DNA of 64,000 nt from Halobacillus andaensis (GCF_014636475.1 NZ_BMEL01000001.1:1-64000); one strand, 5' to 3'. Shown: positions 8,960 through 18,378, counted from the first letter of the stretch. Translations and numbers: made by a program. Notes: generated from the sequence alone by a model not told the origin.

Positions 8960-9852
8960 AGATTTATGATTATATTTCAAGATACGAAAATGATATTTAC
9001 CACTATCCTGCGAAATATATTCGTCTCAAACAAGACAATTGGATAAGACTAAAAAGTAAGTGGGAAAATGGAGAGTTTATAAATGCAGAGGAAGAGGACC
9101 AAGATACGGAGGATGTGAAAGCCCCCCCATCAAAGTTGAAAAGCTTCTTTGGGCGCAAAAAAGCATACCAAGAAGAAGAGAAGAAAACAGTAGAGAAAAA
9201 TTGGGAACCTGAGAATATAAATGCTTTAAAAAAGTATTTTCTAGATGGGCTGTACCCCTTCCAACTGAAGTGGGCAAGCACCACTCTCTTAGAAAAATCA
9301 TTTGTTGACGCTAGTCTTCAAGATGACTCTCAACTAAAAATGTTATTGCAGCGCATCCCTGATCATTATTTAATTATGTATAAACCTATTGTGAAATTTA
9401 AAAAAGCTCCCATGGAAGCAGAGATTATAGTTATCGGTCCTCATCAAGTAGAGGTGATTACATTTCTTGATGTAGACGCAGATACTATTATTCCTCATAC
9501 ACAATACCAATGGTATGTAGAAAAGGATGGCACACAGAAAACCATGTTTAGCCCGTTAATCGGCTTAAAACGCACCGAAACTTTTCTAAGAAGCATCGCT
9601 CAAAAATATGACCTGGCCATTAATTTCAAACTCACTCTATTAGCCCCCGAGGTTACTATTTCAGCTTTACAAGAACCATACTTAACTTCGTACGTAGACC
9701 AACACAATTTTGAAGAATGGTTAACAGAAAAAAGAAAGCTGTCCACGCCGTTAAAGCACGGACAGCTGTTACTAACTGAAAAATTATTGAACCATACAAG
9801 GACGATAGCTGTGAAAAGGCCAGAATGGGAATCTGATAACACTAAAGAGTAA
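8944..9852 (+). CDS. ytlQ: YtlQ-like protein with probable NERD-type domain
   Basis: A 302-residue protein starting at GTG after a strong AAAGGAGG. Residues 1-80 are charged with a low-complexity acidic stretch; residues ~145-260 (PIVKFKKAPMEAEIIVIGPH onward) look like a nuclease-related (NERD) fold with a conserved D-x-D region, but I cannot see a complete catalytic set. It is in the position of B. subtilis ytlQ, between thpR and ytlR. Function unknown; an RNA-related role beside thpR is only a guess. Its last 11 bases overlap the convergent EAL gene. Confidence 0.75.
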   Translation: MAQLIKIYDYISRYENDIYHYPAKYIRLKQDNWIRLKSKWENGEFINAEEEDQDTEDVKAPPSKLKSFFGRKKAYQEEEKKTVEKNWEPENINALKKYFLDGLYPFQLKWASTTLLEKSFVDASLQDDSQLKMLLQRIPDHYLIMYKPIVKFKKAPMEAEIIVIGPHQVEVITFLDVDADTIIPHTQYQWYVEKDGTQKTMFSPLIGLKRTETFLRSIAQKYDLAINFKLTLLAPEVTISALQEPYLTSYVDQHNFEEWLTEKRKLSTPLKHGQLLLTEKLLNHTRTIAVKRPEWESDNTKE

Positions 9853-10849
9853 TTTTCTTTTGCGGGTTAGTTGACGGTTTCCCGAAGTAATAACCTTGCC
9901 CAAAATGGATTCCAGCAGATCGCAGCCAATCAGCTTCTTCTTTCGTTTCAATTCCTTCCGCTAATACATAAATGCCAAAGTGGGTCGCGCGGTTTATCAC
10001 CTCTTTTAAGAAGTTTTGGTGCTCTAGATTTTGATGACAATCTTGTATATACGATCGATCAATTTTAACGTAATCGGGCTGAAGGAGTGTAAGCATCTCC
10101 AACGTGCTAAATCCGGCACCTACATCATCTAATGCAACCTTCATTCCAGATGCCTTGTACGTATCGAATATTGATTTCAGGTGATTAACATCCGTTATTT
10201 TCTCAGTTTCCACTACTTCAAAAATGATATCTTTTGGATCAATGTCGAATTCTTTAACCATTTGAAACGTATGTTTTAAACAGAATTCAGGTACATAAAT
10301 AGTAGAGGGTAAAAAGTTAATAAATATTTTTTGGCCCTGATCAATTTGCTCTGACTTTGCTTGTACAGCGGCTCGTCTTGCTTTTTGATCCAGCATGGAA
10401 TGCAGGCCGGCATTATGAGCGAACGAAAATAAATCTCCAGGACTTACGTTTGCCGTTGTTGTACGTAACAGAGATTCATACCCAAAAATATTGTAGTCTT
10501 CTAAATAAACGATGGGTTGCAGGTGAGACTTGAAAGCCCCTTTATAAATAACTGAAGCTAGCTCGGGATGTTTCATTCGCTCATACAGATGTTGAACATT
10601 AATAGGGAAAGATTGTGAGTGATCTTTGTTAAGGATATGAATCCACTCATTTGGGTTGCTTTTCTGAAATATTATATGTAGGGATTCTAGAAGCTGGGAT
10701 TGAGAGTGATAGTTATGAATAATGCGATCCTGATCTTCGTAATGAACAGGAAGTTGAAAGGCTGACTGTTCTCTCTGTTTATTTACTACGACGGCGCCTG
10801 TGTCAGGTAACAAGACAGACGTTCCGCAAAATTGACAATCAACGGCCAC
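9842..10849 (-). CDS. EAL-domain cyclic-di-GMP phosphodiesterase
   Basis: A 335-residue protein with an EAL domain at about residues 105-325. The catalytic set appears complete: Glu125 in YESLLR (the EAL motif), Asn178 in INFLP, Glu211 in FEVVE, Asp241-Asp242 in ALDDVGAGFSTL, Lys262 in VKIDRS and Glu298 in LAEGIET, so hydrolysis of c-di-GMP to pGpG is likely. Residues 1-100 have no known sensor; a lone CQFC at residues 5-8 is notable. No membrane segment. The start is GTG with AAAGGAGG. The gene is monocistronic on the minus strand, divergent from ytlR and overlapping ytlQ by 11 bases at its 3' end. Possible link to motility (motPS in the same window). Confidence 0.9.
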   Translation of the reverse strand: MAVDCQFCGTSVLLPDTGAVVVNKQREQSAFQLPVHYEDQDRIIHNYHSQSQLLESLHIIFQKSNPNEWIHILNKDHSQSFPINVQHLYERMKHPELASVIYKGAFKSHLQPIVYLEDYNIFGYESLLRTTTANVSPGDLFSFAHNAGLHSMLDQKARRAAVQAKSEQIDQGQKIFINFLPSTIYVPEFCLKHTFQMVKEFDIDPKDIIFEVVETEKITDVNHLKSIFDTYKASGMKVALDDVGAGFSTLEMLTLLQPDYVKIDRSYIQDCHQNLEHQNFLKEVINRATHFGIYVLAEGIETKEEADWLRSAGIHFGQGYYFGKPSTNPQKKITL

Positions 10850-10933
10850 TTGAAATCCTCCTTTTTATTCGTAGTATAATAGAATAATACCATAGTTGTA
10901 TAATAATATGCCTTTACATAGGAGAAATGACTC

Positions 10934-11866
10934 ATGTATATTGTCATAACTAATCCAAAAGCCGGCAATGGAAAAGCCAAGCGATTGCTTGAGGCGATTC
11001 AAAAGGATGAGCTGTTTACTTTGAAAAATTGCCGTTCCTTTCAAACTGAATTTGCGGGCCATGGCAAAACACTTATCGAATCTGTGCTTAGAACCCATCA
11101 TACCCCTGTTACCGGCATTATAGTCATCGGCGGAGATGGTACTCTTCATGAAGCAGTAAATGGATTAATAAACTACCCAGACCTGCCGATTGGGTTTATT
11201 CCCTCAGGCTCAGGGAATGATTTTGCCAGGGGATTAGGCCTGCGTTTACAAGGTGTGGAACTATTTAGGAAGCTCGTAACTTGTCCCAATGCTTCTCGAA
11301 TTAGAATTGGCCAAGTTACATGCATTCATCATAATCAAAAGACGAAGGATTACTATTTTTTAAATAGTTTAGGGACAGGTTTAGATAGTGAAATTGCTTT
11401 TCTTTCTAATGACTCTCACTTCCGAAAGCAAGTGAAAAAGTGGCGTATAAGCAGGCTGCAATATGTGATTGCTCTTTTTAAGACAATGAAAAAATTTAAA
11501 CATGTAGAAGCAGAGGTCGATATAAATGGTAGAAGAGTAAAGTACAAATCATTTGTGTTAACAACGATCGCTAATCACCCCTTTTTTGGTAAGGGTATGA
11601 AAATAGCACCTAAGGCAGATGTAAACTCTTCATCATTTTCTGTAATACTCATTGAACCTTTAGCTAAATGGAGAATAGTTGTTTTATTTTTATCTGTATT
11701 TATGGGGGTTCATACTAAACTGAGAAAAGTTCATGAATTGAGTGGTTCTTCTATAAACATAAAGTCAACAGTACCAATACTTCTACAGCTTGATGGGCAG
11801 TCATACCGGTGTGAGGAATGTCATGTAAAGAAAACAGATCATGCTTTAGTAATTTTAACTGACTAA
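10934..11866 (+). CDS. ytlR: diacylglycerol kinase-family lipid kinase YtlR
   Basis: A 310-residue DAGK catalytic-domain protein (DagK/YegS/sphingosine-kinase superfamily). The nucleotide-binding loop is seen as NPKAGNGK (~residues 7-14), GGDGTLHEAVNG (~71-82) and PSGSGNDFARGL (~97-108). A lipid alcohol is the expected substrate; which one is unknown. It is the YtlR position of B. subtilis rather than the essential DgkB. AGGAG precedes the ATG. Confidence 0.88.
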   Translation: MYIVITNPKAGNGKAKRLLEAIQKDELFTLKNCRSFQTEFAGHGKTLIESVLRTHHTPVTGIIVIGGDGTLHEAVNGLINYPDLPIGFIPSGSGNDFARGLGLRLQGVELFRKLVTCPNASRIRIGQVTCIHHNQKTKDYYFLNSLGTGLDSEIAFLSNDSHFRKQVKKWRISRLQYVIALFKTMKKFKHVEAEVDINGRRVKYKSFVLTTIANHPFFGKGMKIAPKADVNSSSFSVILIEPLAKWRIVVLFLSVFMGVHTKLRKVHELSGSSINIKSTVPILLQLDGQSYRCEECHVKKTDHALVILTD

Positions 11867-12020
11867 AAAGTTTTCCTTGAAAGTTGATCCGCTTTTGAGT
11901 TAACCTGTTAAAAGGTGTTTATTTTGAACGGTGTAAGATGAACTACAGATATTTTGTGAAATACGATATAATTGTAGTACTAAAACGTGAGCTATCACAG
12001 GAAGAATTGAGGAATTGAAG

Positions 12021-12830
12021 GTGAATTGGTTGGAGCATATACTAGGTCAAAACTGGACAATTACTCCCGCTGGAGGTTCCACTGGGGAGGCATATTACGC
12101 TCAGAATGAAGGAAAACGTTTATTTTTAAAACGTAACTCCTCGCCTTTTCTTGCCGTTCTTTCTGCGGAGGGAATTGTTCCTAAGCTCGTATGGACGAAA
12201 AGACTTGAGAATGGTGACGTCATCACTGCTCAAGAATGGTTAGAAGGAAGAGAATTAAACACAGAAGAGATGAAGCATCCGAGAGTAGCTGCTTTGCTGA
12301 GTAAAATTCATCACTCGACTGAACTTTTAGATATGCTCATGAGGCTAGGGAAGCATCCTCTAACGCCAGATGAGATTCTACAAGATATTAAAGAAAATCA
12401 AAAAGTCCTTGATCACGTGGATTCACGATTAGAAATTCATCAAGCGATAAAATATTTAGAGAAGAACGTAAATCGTGCCCATCATGATCAACACGTCGTT
12501 TGTCATTGTGACACCAATCATAATAATTGGCTGCTTTCATCGGATAATCAGCTTTATTTGATTGACTGGGACAATGCTATGGTTGCTGATCCGGCATTGG
12601 ATTTAGGGATGCTGCTCTTTACTTATATCCCTAAGGAAAACTGGAATAGCTGGATGAATCAATATGGTGGCATTGAAAGTGATCATTTGATGGAGCGGAT
12701 GAAATGGTACGCTGTCTCCCAGTCGCTGTCATTTATCCAATGGCATATGATGCGTGGAGAATACAACGAAGCTGAAATAAGAATTCAAAAATTAGGCAAT
12801 ATGATGAGTCATCATAACATTTTGCCATAA
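12021..12830 (+). CDS. ytmP: APH/choline-kinase-like phosphotransferase YtmP
   Basis: A ~269-residue kinase-fold protein. The catalytic loop VCHCDTNHNNWLL (~residue 158) and the Mg-binding LIDWDNA (~residue 176) are those of aminoglycoside/choline/fructosamine kinases. Substrate unknown. I chose GTG at 12021 because GAGGA lies about seven bases upstream; a TTG at 12015 is in frame but too close to that site. A candidate -10 TATAAT lies at ~11970. Followed by a strong shared terminator. Confidence 0.87.
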   Translation: MNWLEHILGQNWTITPAGGSTGEAYYAQNEGKRLFLKRNSSPFLAVLSAEGIVPKLVWTKRLENGDVITAQEWLEGRELNTEEMKHPRVAALLSKIHHSTELLDMLMRLGKHPLTPDEILQDIKENQKVLDHVDSRLEIHQAIKYLEKNVNRAHHDQHVVCHCDTNHNNWLLSSDNQLYLIDWDNAMVADPALDLGMLLFTYIPKENWNSWMNQYGGIESDHLMERMKWYAVSQSLSFIQWHMMRGEYNEAEIRIQKLGNMMSHHNILP

Positions 12831-12832
12831 AT

Positions 12833-12876
12833 AAAAAGAGCGATCCTTGTAAGAAAAAAGGATCGCTCTTTTTATG
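12833..12876. terminator. bidirectional terminator, ytmP / small membrane protein
   Basis: A ~15-bp perfect stem (AGAGCGATCCTT with AAGGATCGCTCT) with A-run and T-run on opposite sides separates two convergent genes. Confidence 0.92.
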
Positions 12877-12886
12877 TTAATGGCTA

Positions 12887-13051
12887 TTAACCTTGGGAAA
12901 AGGTCGCATATTTAACTTTCTTTTCACGAACTTCAGAGCTAAGTTTTTCGTTAAGCTTTTCAAAAGGGTATATAAAAACAGCATAACCTGCGAAAAGGAC
13001 GGAAAACATGGCTACAACAGACAATTCAGTCGTTTGACGTAATAATTTCAT
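12887..13051 (-). CDS. 54-aa single-span membrane protein
   Basis: A short minus-strand gene: residues 1-10 are polar-basic (MKLLRQTTEL), residues 11-29 form one hydrophobic helix (SVVAMFSVLFAGYAVFIY), and residues 30-54 are charged and helical (EKLNEKLSSEVREKKVKYAT). GAGGAG lies about 13 bases upstream of the ATG, a long but usable spacing. It has its own side of the strong terminator at 12833-12876, which supports real expression. I do not recognise the family; B. subtilis has ytzH near this place, but this is shorter and different. Function unknown. Confidence 0.65.
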   Translation of the reverse strand: MKLLRQTTELSVVAMFSVLFAGYAVFIYPFEKLNEKLSSEVREKKVKYATFSQG

Positions 13052-13317
13052 AAAAGAAACATTCACTCCTCAAATAATTATATATAATAACACTTTCTTA
13101 ATCATATATCAGTAAGCGTTTTCAACCCAACACCCGTTTTTCTTCGTATTAACGATCTACTTGGGAAATGATTCGTTGCAAAAGGAATAACTACTAATTA
13201 ATAAGAGATAAGGGGTTATACCCTTAGATACCTCTGATTTCTGCATTTTTGACAAAAACTTTTATAGGGAGGGGTTTCGTGATAAGATTTGTAAAGAAAA
13301 GAAGGAGGTAAAGTTAT

Positions 13318-13959
13318 ATGCGATTACGTAACAAACCGTGGGCAGACGATTATATGAGAGACAATAGCCATATTGTCGTTCAAGAGCCCTTTCAATATAG
13401 AGGGAAATGGCAATCCGCTTTTAATAAAGAACAGCCGCTGCATTTAGAAATTGGTTCTGGTAAAGGGCAGTTTATTGCTGGAATGGGTAAACAACACCCT
13501 GAAGTGAATTTTATTGGATTAGAGCGAGTAAAAAGTGTCATCGTAGGGGCATTAAAGAAAGTTCTCGATTCAGAGGCAGAAAATGTCCGTCTGCTTAATG
13601 AAGATGCTCAAGATTTAAGGGATTTATTCCAAACAAACGAGGTTGACCACATTTATTTAAATTTCTCTGATCCTTGGCCTAAGACTCGGCATGAGAAAAG
13701 AAGATTAACATTTCCCGCTTTTTTAGATCAATATAAAGATGTATTAAAAGAAGAAGGCGAAATTACTTTAAAAACGGATAATAGAGGTTTTTTTGAATAT
13801 TCTGTAGCTAGTTTTTCTAAATATGGAATGATCGTTGAAGAACTTTCCTTAGATCTCCATGAGCTAAACGATCCTCTCAATGTCAAAACAGAGTACGAAG
13901 AAAAATTCTCTGAAAAAGGCCAGCCGATCTATAGATGTAAAGCTAGGTTTCAGAAGTGA
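13318..13959 (+). CDS. trmB: tRNA (guanine-N7-)-methyltransferase TrmB
   Basis: A 213-residue SAM-dependent enzyme that methylates G46 in the variable loop of tRNA. The SAM motif LEIGSGKGQF is at ~residues 42-51, FIGLERVKS at ~64, and the family signature NFSDPWPKTRHEKRRL at ~residues 118-133 holds the catalytic Asp. The C-terminal TEYEEKFSEKG is also typical. Length is normal. AAGGAGG precedes the ATG. A hairpin (TAAGGG/CCCTTA, around 13208-13226) lies in the upstream intergenic region without an obvious role. Confidence 0.96.
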   Translation: MRLRNKPWADDYMRDNSHIVVQEPFQYRGKWQSAFNKEQPLHLEIGSGKGQFIAGMGKQHPEVNFIGLERVKSVIVGALKKVLDSEAENVRLLNEDAQDLRDLFQTNEVDHIYLNFSDPWPKTRHEKRRLTFPAFLDQYKDVLKEEGEITLKTDNRGFFEYSVASFSKYGMIVEELSLDLHELNDPLNVKTEYEEKFSEKGQPIYRCKARFQK

Positions 13960-14022
13960 TAACGCTTACAACCCGCCTCTTCTTTATGATAGAATGAAGC
14001 TATGTTCATGGAGGTGACGTTG

Positions 14023-14877
14023 GTGGAATCGATAAAAATTGGTAAGGCGAAGCTAGCTTGGCTTAATGGAGGAGTGACTCATTTAGACGGTGGTGCGATG
14101 TTTGGTGTAGTTCCAAGAGCCTTGTGGAGTAAGAAATATTCGGTAAACGCTGACAATCAAATTGAGTTAAGAACTGACCCGATTTTGCTTCAGGTAGATG
14201 GTTTAAATGTGTTAATAGATTCAGGGATTGGAAATGATAAGTTATCAGAGAAGCAAAAGAAAATTTTTGGAGTCTGGGAAGAGTCCAACCTGACTGAGGA
14301 ACTTTCAACCCATTCATTAACATGTGAAGATATTGATATTATTTGTATGACTCATTTACATTTCGATCATGCTTGTGGGCTGACCAAGTGGAAGGACGGT
14401 GAGCTAGTTCCTGCTTTTCCTAATGCTAAAATTTACACAAGCGAGGTTGAGTGGAACGAAATGAGAAATCCTAACATACGGTCCGTGAATACGTACTGGG
14501 AAGATAATTGGAAACCAATTGTTCACCAGGTACATACGTTTAAAGAAGAAGCTGAAATTGTTGAAGGGTTAAAAATGATTCATACAAGCGGGCATAGTGA
14601 TGGGCACTCTATCCTTTTCTTTGAAGATGGTGACGAAACTTTCATTCATATGGCTGACTTAATGCCAACTCATGCCCATCAAAATATATTATGGGCATTA
14701 GCGTATGACGATTACCCAGTGACGTCGGTGCATCAAAAAGAAAAGTGGATGAATCTTGGCTACCGCAAAGGAGCCTGGTATACGTTTTATCACGATGCAT
14801 ACTATCGAGCATTGAAATTTGATGAAAAGGGAAATGTCATTGAATCGCTTGCACGTCCCCAATCTTCCTATGATTAA
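14023..14877 (+). CDS. ytnP: YtnP-family metallo-beta-lactamase fold lactonase
   Basis: A 284-residue MBL-fold hydrolase. The metal motif is [11 protein letters not shown] (HxHxDH), with further ligands in TSGHSDGHS and MADLMP. B. subtilis YtnP is a quorum-quenching acylhomoserine lactonase that also affects Streptomyces signalling; the same activity is inferred by family. I chose GTG at 14023 because GGAGGTG lies six bases upstream, and the N terminus [17 protein letters not shown] fits the family; the frame opens earlier at 14002. Ends at a strong shared terminator. Confidence 0.9.
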   Translation: MESIKIGKAKLAWLNGGVTHLDGGAMFGVVPRALWSKKYSVNADNQIELRTDPILLQVDGLNVLIDSGIGNDKLSEKQKKIFGVWEESNLTEELSTHSLTCEDIDIICMTHLHFDHACGLTKWKDGELVPAFPNAKIYTSEVEWNEMRNPNIRSVNTYWEDNWKPIVHQVHTFKEEAEIVEGLKMIHTSGHSDGHSILFFEDGDETFIHMADLMPTHAHQNILWALAYDDYPVTSVHQKEKWMNLGYRKGAWYTFYHDAYYRALKFDEKGNVIESLARPQSSYD

Positions 14878-14883
14878 ATAAAT

Positions 14884-14918
14884 ACCCCCGACTTTCTTAA
14901 AGTCGGGGGTGTAGTCTT
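14884..14918. terminator. bidirectional terminator, ytnP / ytzB
   Basis: A 12-bp GC-rich stem (14884-14895 with 14899-14910) with a T-rich tail separates two convergent genes. Confidence 0.9.
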
Positions 14919-14919
14919 T

Positions 14920-15237
14920 TTAAGCCGTTTGTTCAGTTACGTCAATAATAGTACCTGTTTCAGAATCAATAAAGAATTCATACTGGGATGTCTCCCCATC
15001 TTGGTTCTTAGAAATTCCTCCGCGGTAAACGTCGTAATTAATCCCGTTTTTGTTTAATTCCTCAGGCTTCATGTAAATCCAAGAACCACTAATCGGCCCC
15101 TGCTTTTTAAAAGCTTCCTTGGCGATTTTTAGAGCTTTTTCAGGAGTGACGCCTTGTTTGTTAGCTACTTGTTCTTTTACGACATAACCTGCAAGTGCTC
15201 CAACACCAGCGGCTATGGCAACTTTTTTCCAATTCAT
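14920..15237 (-). CDS. ytzB: PepSY-domain exported or membrane-anchored protein
   Basis: A 105-residue protein with a short N-terminal hydrophobic anchor (residues ~5-22, VAIAAGVGALAGYVV) and a PepSY-like domain (residues ~30-102: VTPEKALKIAKEAF, SQYEFFIDSETGTIIDVTEQ). PepSY domains are thought to modulate peptidases at the cell surface. In B. subtilis ytzB sits beside ytoP in this place. AGAGGTGAG precedes the ATG. It is divergent from ytoP. Confidence 0.82.
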   Translation of the reverse strand: MNWKKVAIAAGVGALAGYVVKEQVANKQGVTPEKALKIAKEAFKKQGPISGSWIYMKPEELNKNGINYDVYRGGISKNQDGETSQYEFFIDSETGTIIDVTEQTA

Positions 15238-15383
15238 AGTTCACTCACCTCTAATCAATATACTAACACTCAGTATACTAGATTTCTCATTAAAAGGAAA
15301 TTAAAACCTACAATCGATAATGTAGAAACCAAAGGCATTTTTAGGTAAACTATAAGAAGATGGAAATAAAGGAGATGTACATA

Positions 15384-16451
15384 ATGAACCAAGTAACCCA
15401 AGATCTTTTTAAAACGCTTACTGAATTGCCTGGTGCTCCTGGTAACGAACATCTGGTGCGGAAGTTTATGAAAGAAGAATTGAACAAGTATTCAGATGAA
15501 ACGATTCAAGATGGTTTAGGAGGAGTTTTTGGTGTTAGAAAATCGAAAGGTCCTCGAGTGATGGTTGCTGGTCACATGGATGAAGTGGGTTTTATGGTTA
15601 CTCAAATTACAAAGAATGGCATGCTGCGTTTTCAAACGTTAGGAGGATGGTGGAATCAAGTCCTTCTTGCTCAGCGTGTTCAAGTTATAACTGATCAGGG
15701 GCCAGTTACTGGAGTTATTGGATCTATTCCTCCTCACAACTTAACACCTGAACAGAGAAAGAAACCGATGGAAATAAAAAACATGCTCATTGATATTGGA
15801 GCCGATGATAAAGAGGATGCTCAGAAGATCGGTATTAAACCAGGGCAGCAAATTGTTCCTGTGTGTCCTTTTACTCCGATGGCTAATCAAAAGAAGATAT
15901 TAGCTAAAGCTTGGGATAACCGCTATGGCTGCGGATTGGCTATTGAATTGCTTAAAGAGTTAAAAGACGAAAAAATACCAAATCAGCTATACTCTGGAGC
16001 TACTGTGCAGGAAGAAGTTGGATTGCGCGGAGCTCAAGCGTCCTCTCATATGATTGATCCGGATGTTTTTTATGCGCTAGATGCCTCGCCTGCAAACGAT
16101 ATGAGTGGTGATGATAAAGAGTTTGGTCAATTAGGTAAGGGAGCACTTCTAAGAATATTAGACAAATCTATGGTTACTCATAGAGGAATGAGAGATTTTG
16201 TTTTAGATACTGCAGAAACGCATGATATTCCTTATCAGTATTTTATTTCACAAGGGGGAACCGATGCGGGGAGGGTGCATATCACGAACAATGGCGTTCC
16301 TTCCGCAGTGGTAGGAATTTGTTCAAGGTATATCCACACCTCTTCTTCTATTATTCATGTAGATGATTATGCAGCAGCTAAAGAATTAATCGTACGTCTA
16401 GTGAAATCAACGGATCAAAATACCGTTGATTATATTAAGGCAAACGGATAA
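15384..16451 (+). CDS. ytoP: M42-family metallo-aminopeptidase YtoP
   Basis: A 355-residue cytoplasmic peptidase of the M42 (glutamyl aminopeptidase/endoglucanase-like) family. The two-zinc site is complete: [30 protein letters not shown] and RYIHTSSS. Family members form dodecameric tetrahedral shells that trim peptides. I chose the ATG at 15384: AAGGAG sits nine bases upstream, while the earlier in-frame ATG at 15360 lies before this site. A weak hairpin terminator follows. Confidence 0.93.
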   Translation: MNQVTQDLFKTLTELPGAPGNEHLVRKFMKEELNKYSDETIQDGLGGVFGVRKSKGPRVMVAGHMDEVGFMVTQITKNGMLRFQTLGGWWNQVLLAQRVQVITDQGPVTGVIGSIPPHNLTPEQRKKPMEIKNMLIDIGADDKEDAQKIGIKPGQQIVPVCPFTPMANQKKILAKAWDNRYGCGLAIELLKELKDEKIPNQLYSGATVQEEVGLRGAQASSHMIDPDVFYALDASPANDMSGDDKEFGQLGKGALLRILDKSMVTHRGMRDFVLDTAETHDIPYQYFISQGGTDAGRVHITNNGVPSAVVGICSRYIHTSSSIIHVDDYAAAKELIVRLVKSTDQNTVDYIKANG

Positions 16452-16463
16452 TGAAAAAATAAA

Positions 16464-16497
16464 CCGCATACGGCTGCTAGCCTATGCGGCTTTGTGT
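16464..16497 (+). terminator. probable terminator after ytoP
   Basis: A 7-bp stem (CCGCATA 16464-16470 with TATGCGG 16483-16489) followed by a T-rich, imperfect run. Moderate strength. Confidence 0.6.
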
Positions 16498-16540
16498 TAA
16501 GATAAGGAAACGAGATTAGAGTGAGGCAGGTGGACGTTGA

Positions 16541-17044
16541 GTGAAGATCTATATTGGATCGACCAATCCTACAAAAGTAGAAGCAGTTAAACGTGTATTC
16601 TCAAACGATGATGTATCAAGTGTAGAAGTCGAGTCAAAAGTAGCTGCTCAACCTTTTTCTGATGAAGAAACATTAGAAGGTGCTGTGAATAGGGCTCGGG
16701 AGTGCGCTATTATGAAAAAAAGTGAACTTGGGATTGGTCTTGAAGGCGGCGTTATGGAAATTGATGACGACTTGTTCCTTTGTAATTGGGGAGTACTAGT
16801 CGATCAGAAAGAAAATGTTTATCGAGCAAGCGGAGCTAGAATTCCTCTCCCCGATGAAATTAAAGAAGGATTAAAAACAGGTAGAGAACTAGGCGAACTC
16901 ATGGATGCTTATGCTTCAAGTGCTAACGTAAGTAAACATGAAGGAGCGATAGGGATTTTCACCAATGGGGTTATCAAACGAGAAGAAATGTTTACTCACG
17001 TTGTTAAACTTCTAAAAGGTCAATGGGAACGTGATCAACAATAA
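16541..17044 (+). CDS. DUF84 family inosine/xanthosine triphosphatase (YjjX-like)
   Basis: A 167-residue protein of the DUF84/YjjX family, which hydrolyses non-canonical purine triphosphates (ITP/XTP) to protect nucleic acids. N-terminal MKIYIGSTNPTKVEAV, GLEGGV (~residue 65) and the C-terminal SKHEGAIGIFTNG region are typical. The start is GTG, with AGGTGG upstream. Stands alone between two terminators. Confidence 0.88.
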   Translation: MKIYIGSTNPTKVEAVKRVFSNDDVSSVEVESKVAAQPFSDEETLEGAVNRARECAIMKKSELGIGLEGGVMEIDDDLFLCNWGVLVDQKENVYRASGARIPLPDEIKEGLKTGRELGELMDAYASSANVSKHEGAIGIFTNGVIKREEMFTHVVKLLKGQWERDQQ

Positions 17045-17050
17045 CAATAA

Positions 17051-17086
17051 AAAGAACATCCCTTATTAAGCAGGGATGTTCTTTCT
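17051..17086. terminator. bidirectional terminator, DUF84 gene / ytoQ
   Basis: A 13-bp stem (17051-17063 with 17072-17084) with T-rich flanks on both strands between convergent genes. Confidence 0.92.
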
Positions 17087-17087
17087 T

Positions 17088-17528
17088 TTATTCATATACA
17101 TAGGCTAAGACGTCTAATGCCTGATCGATTGTCTCTACAGTAACATTTGCCTGGTTTGATAATTCCTTTAATGGATGAACCAACGATTCAGGACGAACTA
17201 AAATTAATGGCTTGTTTCCTTTTAAAGCTAATCCAGCATCCAATGCTGTATTCCATTGTTTGTAGCTTTCCCCAAACAGAGCGATAACTGCGTCTGATTT
17301 CTCTAGGAGAAGTTGAGTTCTAAAATTATTTATATCGGATGCAGCATCATCTGTGAATACTTTATCAGGCTGTTCTCCTAAAATGTCTTCTCCAACATGG
17401 TCAGAACGTTCATGATTTTCTTGAGGGCCGACAAAGTTAACAGGTAAATCTCTTTCTTTTGCCTTCGTTCTTACCTCATCTCTCCAGTTATCATGAATTT
17501 GACCAGCTAAATATACAGTAAATTCCAT
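17088..17528 (-). CDS. ytoQ: YtoQ family protein
   Basis: A 146-residue protein of the YtoQ family. The start MEFTVYLAGQIHDNWR and the C-terminal half (SDAVIALFGESYKQWNTALDAGLA) resemble the nucleoside 2-deoxyribosyltransferase-like/Rossmann fold, but no activity has been shown to my knowledge. Length matches B. subtilis YtoQ. GAGGAGGG precedes the ATG. The upstream region on this strand has TTGACA with a poor -10. Confidence 0.9.
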   Translation of the reverse strand: MEFTVYLAGQIHDNWRDEVRTKAKERDLPVNFVGPQENHERSDHVGEDILGEQPDKVFTDDAASDINNFRTQLLLEKSDAVIALFGESYKQWNTALDAGLALKGNKPLILVRPESLVHPLKELSNQANVTVETIDQALDVLAYVYE

Positions 17529-17683
17529 CGGATAATCCCTCCTCTAGTTTTCTATGTTTAGTATGTTCACAGAATTACAAATATGTCTAGTCATACCCAT
17601 TCAAATTGTCAAAAATTTCACTTGCGATATTTTAGGCTCATAGTATGATGTATTTTGGGAATATTGATCAGGGGGAATTACGA

Positions 17684-18214
17684 ATGGATATGAGAAGTTT
17701 TATTCTACTATCAATCTCTATGTTATCTCTAGTGGGATGCAGCATTGGTGTGTCTGAAGAAGAAGCCATTGACGATACAAAGGTAGAAGTTGAGGAGGCT
17801 TTTAAAGAAGTAAACGGCACCACGAATTATGAAGACAGTACTATTTCTATGTATTTACCTGCTTCTATGAAAATTGAGGAAAATGAAATGAATAATATCG
17901 TCATAAAAGAGGGTGAAGACAAAACGTATCTGTTATTCATTAATTCGAGAGAAAGTGAGATGAGCCGGTTCCATTACAATGAAGCTTTACCATCTAATGA
18001 CCGTTTGTTGATGGAGTCTTTTGAAGATGGGGAGAAATTTGGTTATGTGAGGGTGCTTCCTATGAACGAAGAACAAAAATATGAGCTGCAAGTAGGTGCA
18101 GGTGGTACTAAAATTACGACGTATACATCGAAGAAGAACTTGGCTGCAGATGCTCATCAAATGATGAAGATGGCTGGTTCTGTGAAATACTCATCATCTT
18201 ATGCGAAAGATTAA
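17684..18214 (+). CDS. small lipoprotein, unknown function
   Basis: A 176-residue secreted protein anchored as a lipoprotein. The signal peptide (RSFILLSISMLSLVGC) has a clear lipobox LVGC; the lipidated Cys is about residue 18. The mature part is acidic, with a beta-rich central region (STISMYLPASMKIEE, KTYLLFINSRESE). I do not recognise the family. I chose ATG 17684, eight bases after AGGGGGA; the frame opens earlier at 17645. A strong terminator overlaps the end of the gene. Confidence 0.8.
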   Translation: MDMRSFILLSISMLSLVGCSIGVSEEEAIDDTKVEVEEAFKEVNGTTNYEDSTISMYLPASMKIEENEMNNIVIKEGEDKTYLLFINSRESEMSRFHYNEALPSNDRLLMESFEDGEKFGYVRVLPMNEEQKYELQVGAGGTKITTYTSKKNLAADAHQMMKMAGSVKYSSSYAKD

Positions 18215-18256
18215 AGAAAACTCCCACTGCTTCTAGTGGGAGTTTTCTTAATTTTT
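18214..18256 (+). terminator. terminator after lipoprotein gene
   Basis: A 15-bp perfect stem (18214-18228 with 18235-18249) followed by T-rich sequence. Confidence 0.92.
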
Positions 18257-18342
18257 AAGGGGGAAAGACGGTATTCGATTTGTTTAATAAAGAAATATGT
18301 GGAAAAACTAATAGAAAAGAGTAGAATAACTACTTATCTATT

Positions 18343-18378
18343 AAGTGTCTTTACACTTGTAAAAACTTCGTGTAATAT
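18343..18378 (+). promoter_or_regulatory. promoter with overlapping inverted repeat, PTS IIC gene
   Basis: A sigma-A-type promoter TTTACA (18350-18355), 17-bp spacer, TAATAT (18373-18378). The -35 lies inside the inverted repeat AAGTGT-CTTT-ACACTT (18343-18358), a candidate repressor operator. Confidence 0.6.
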
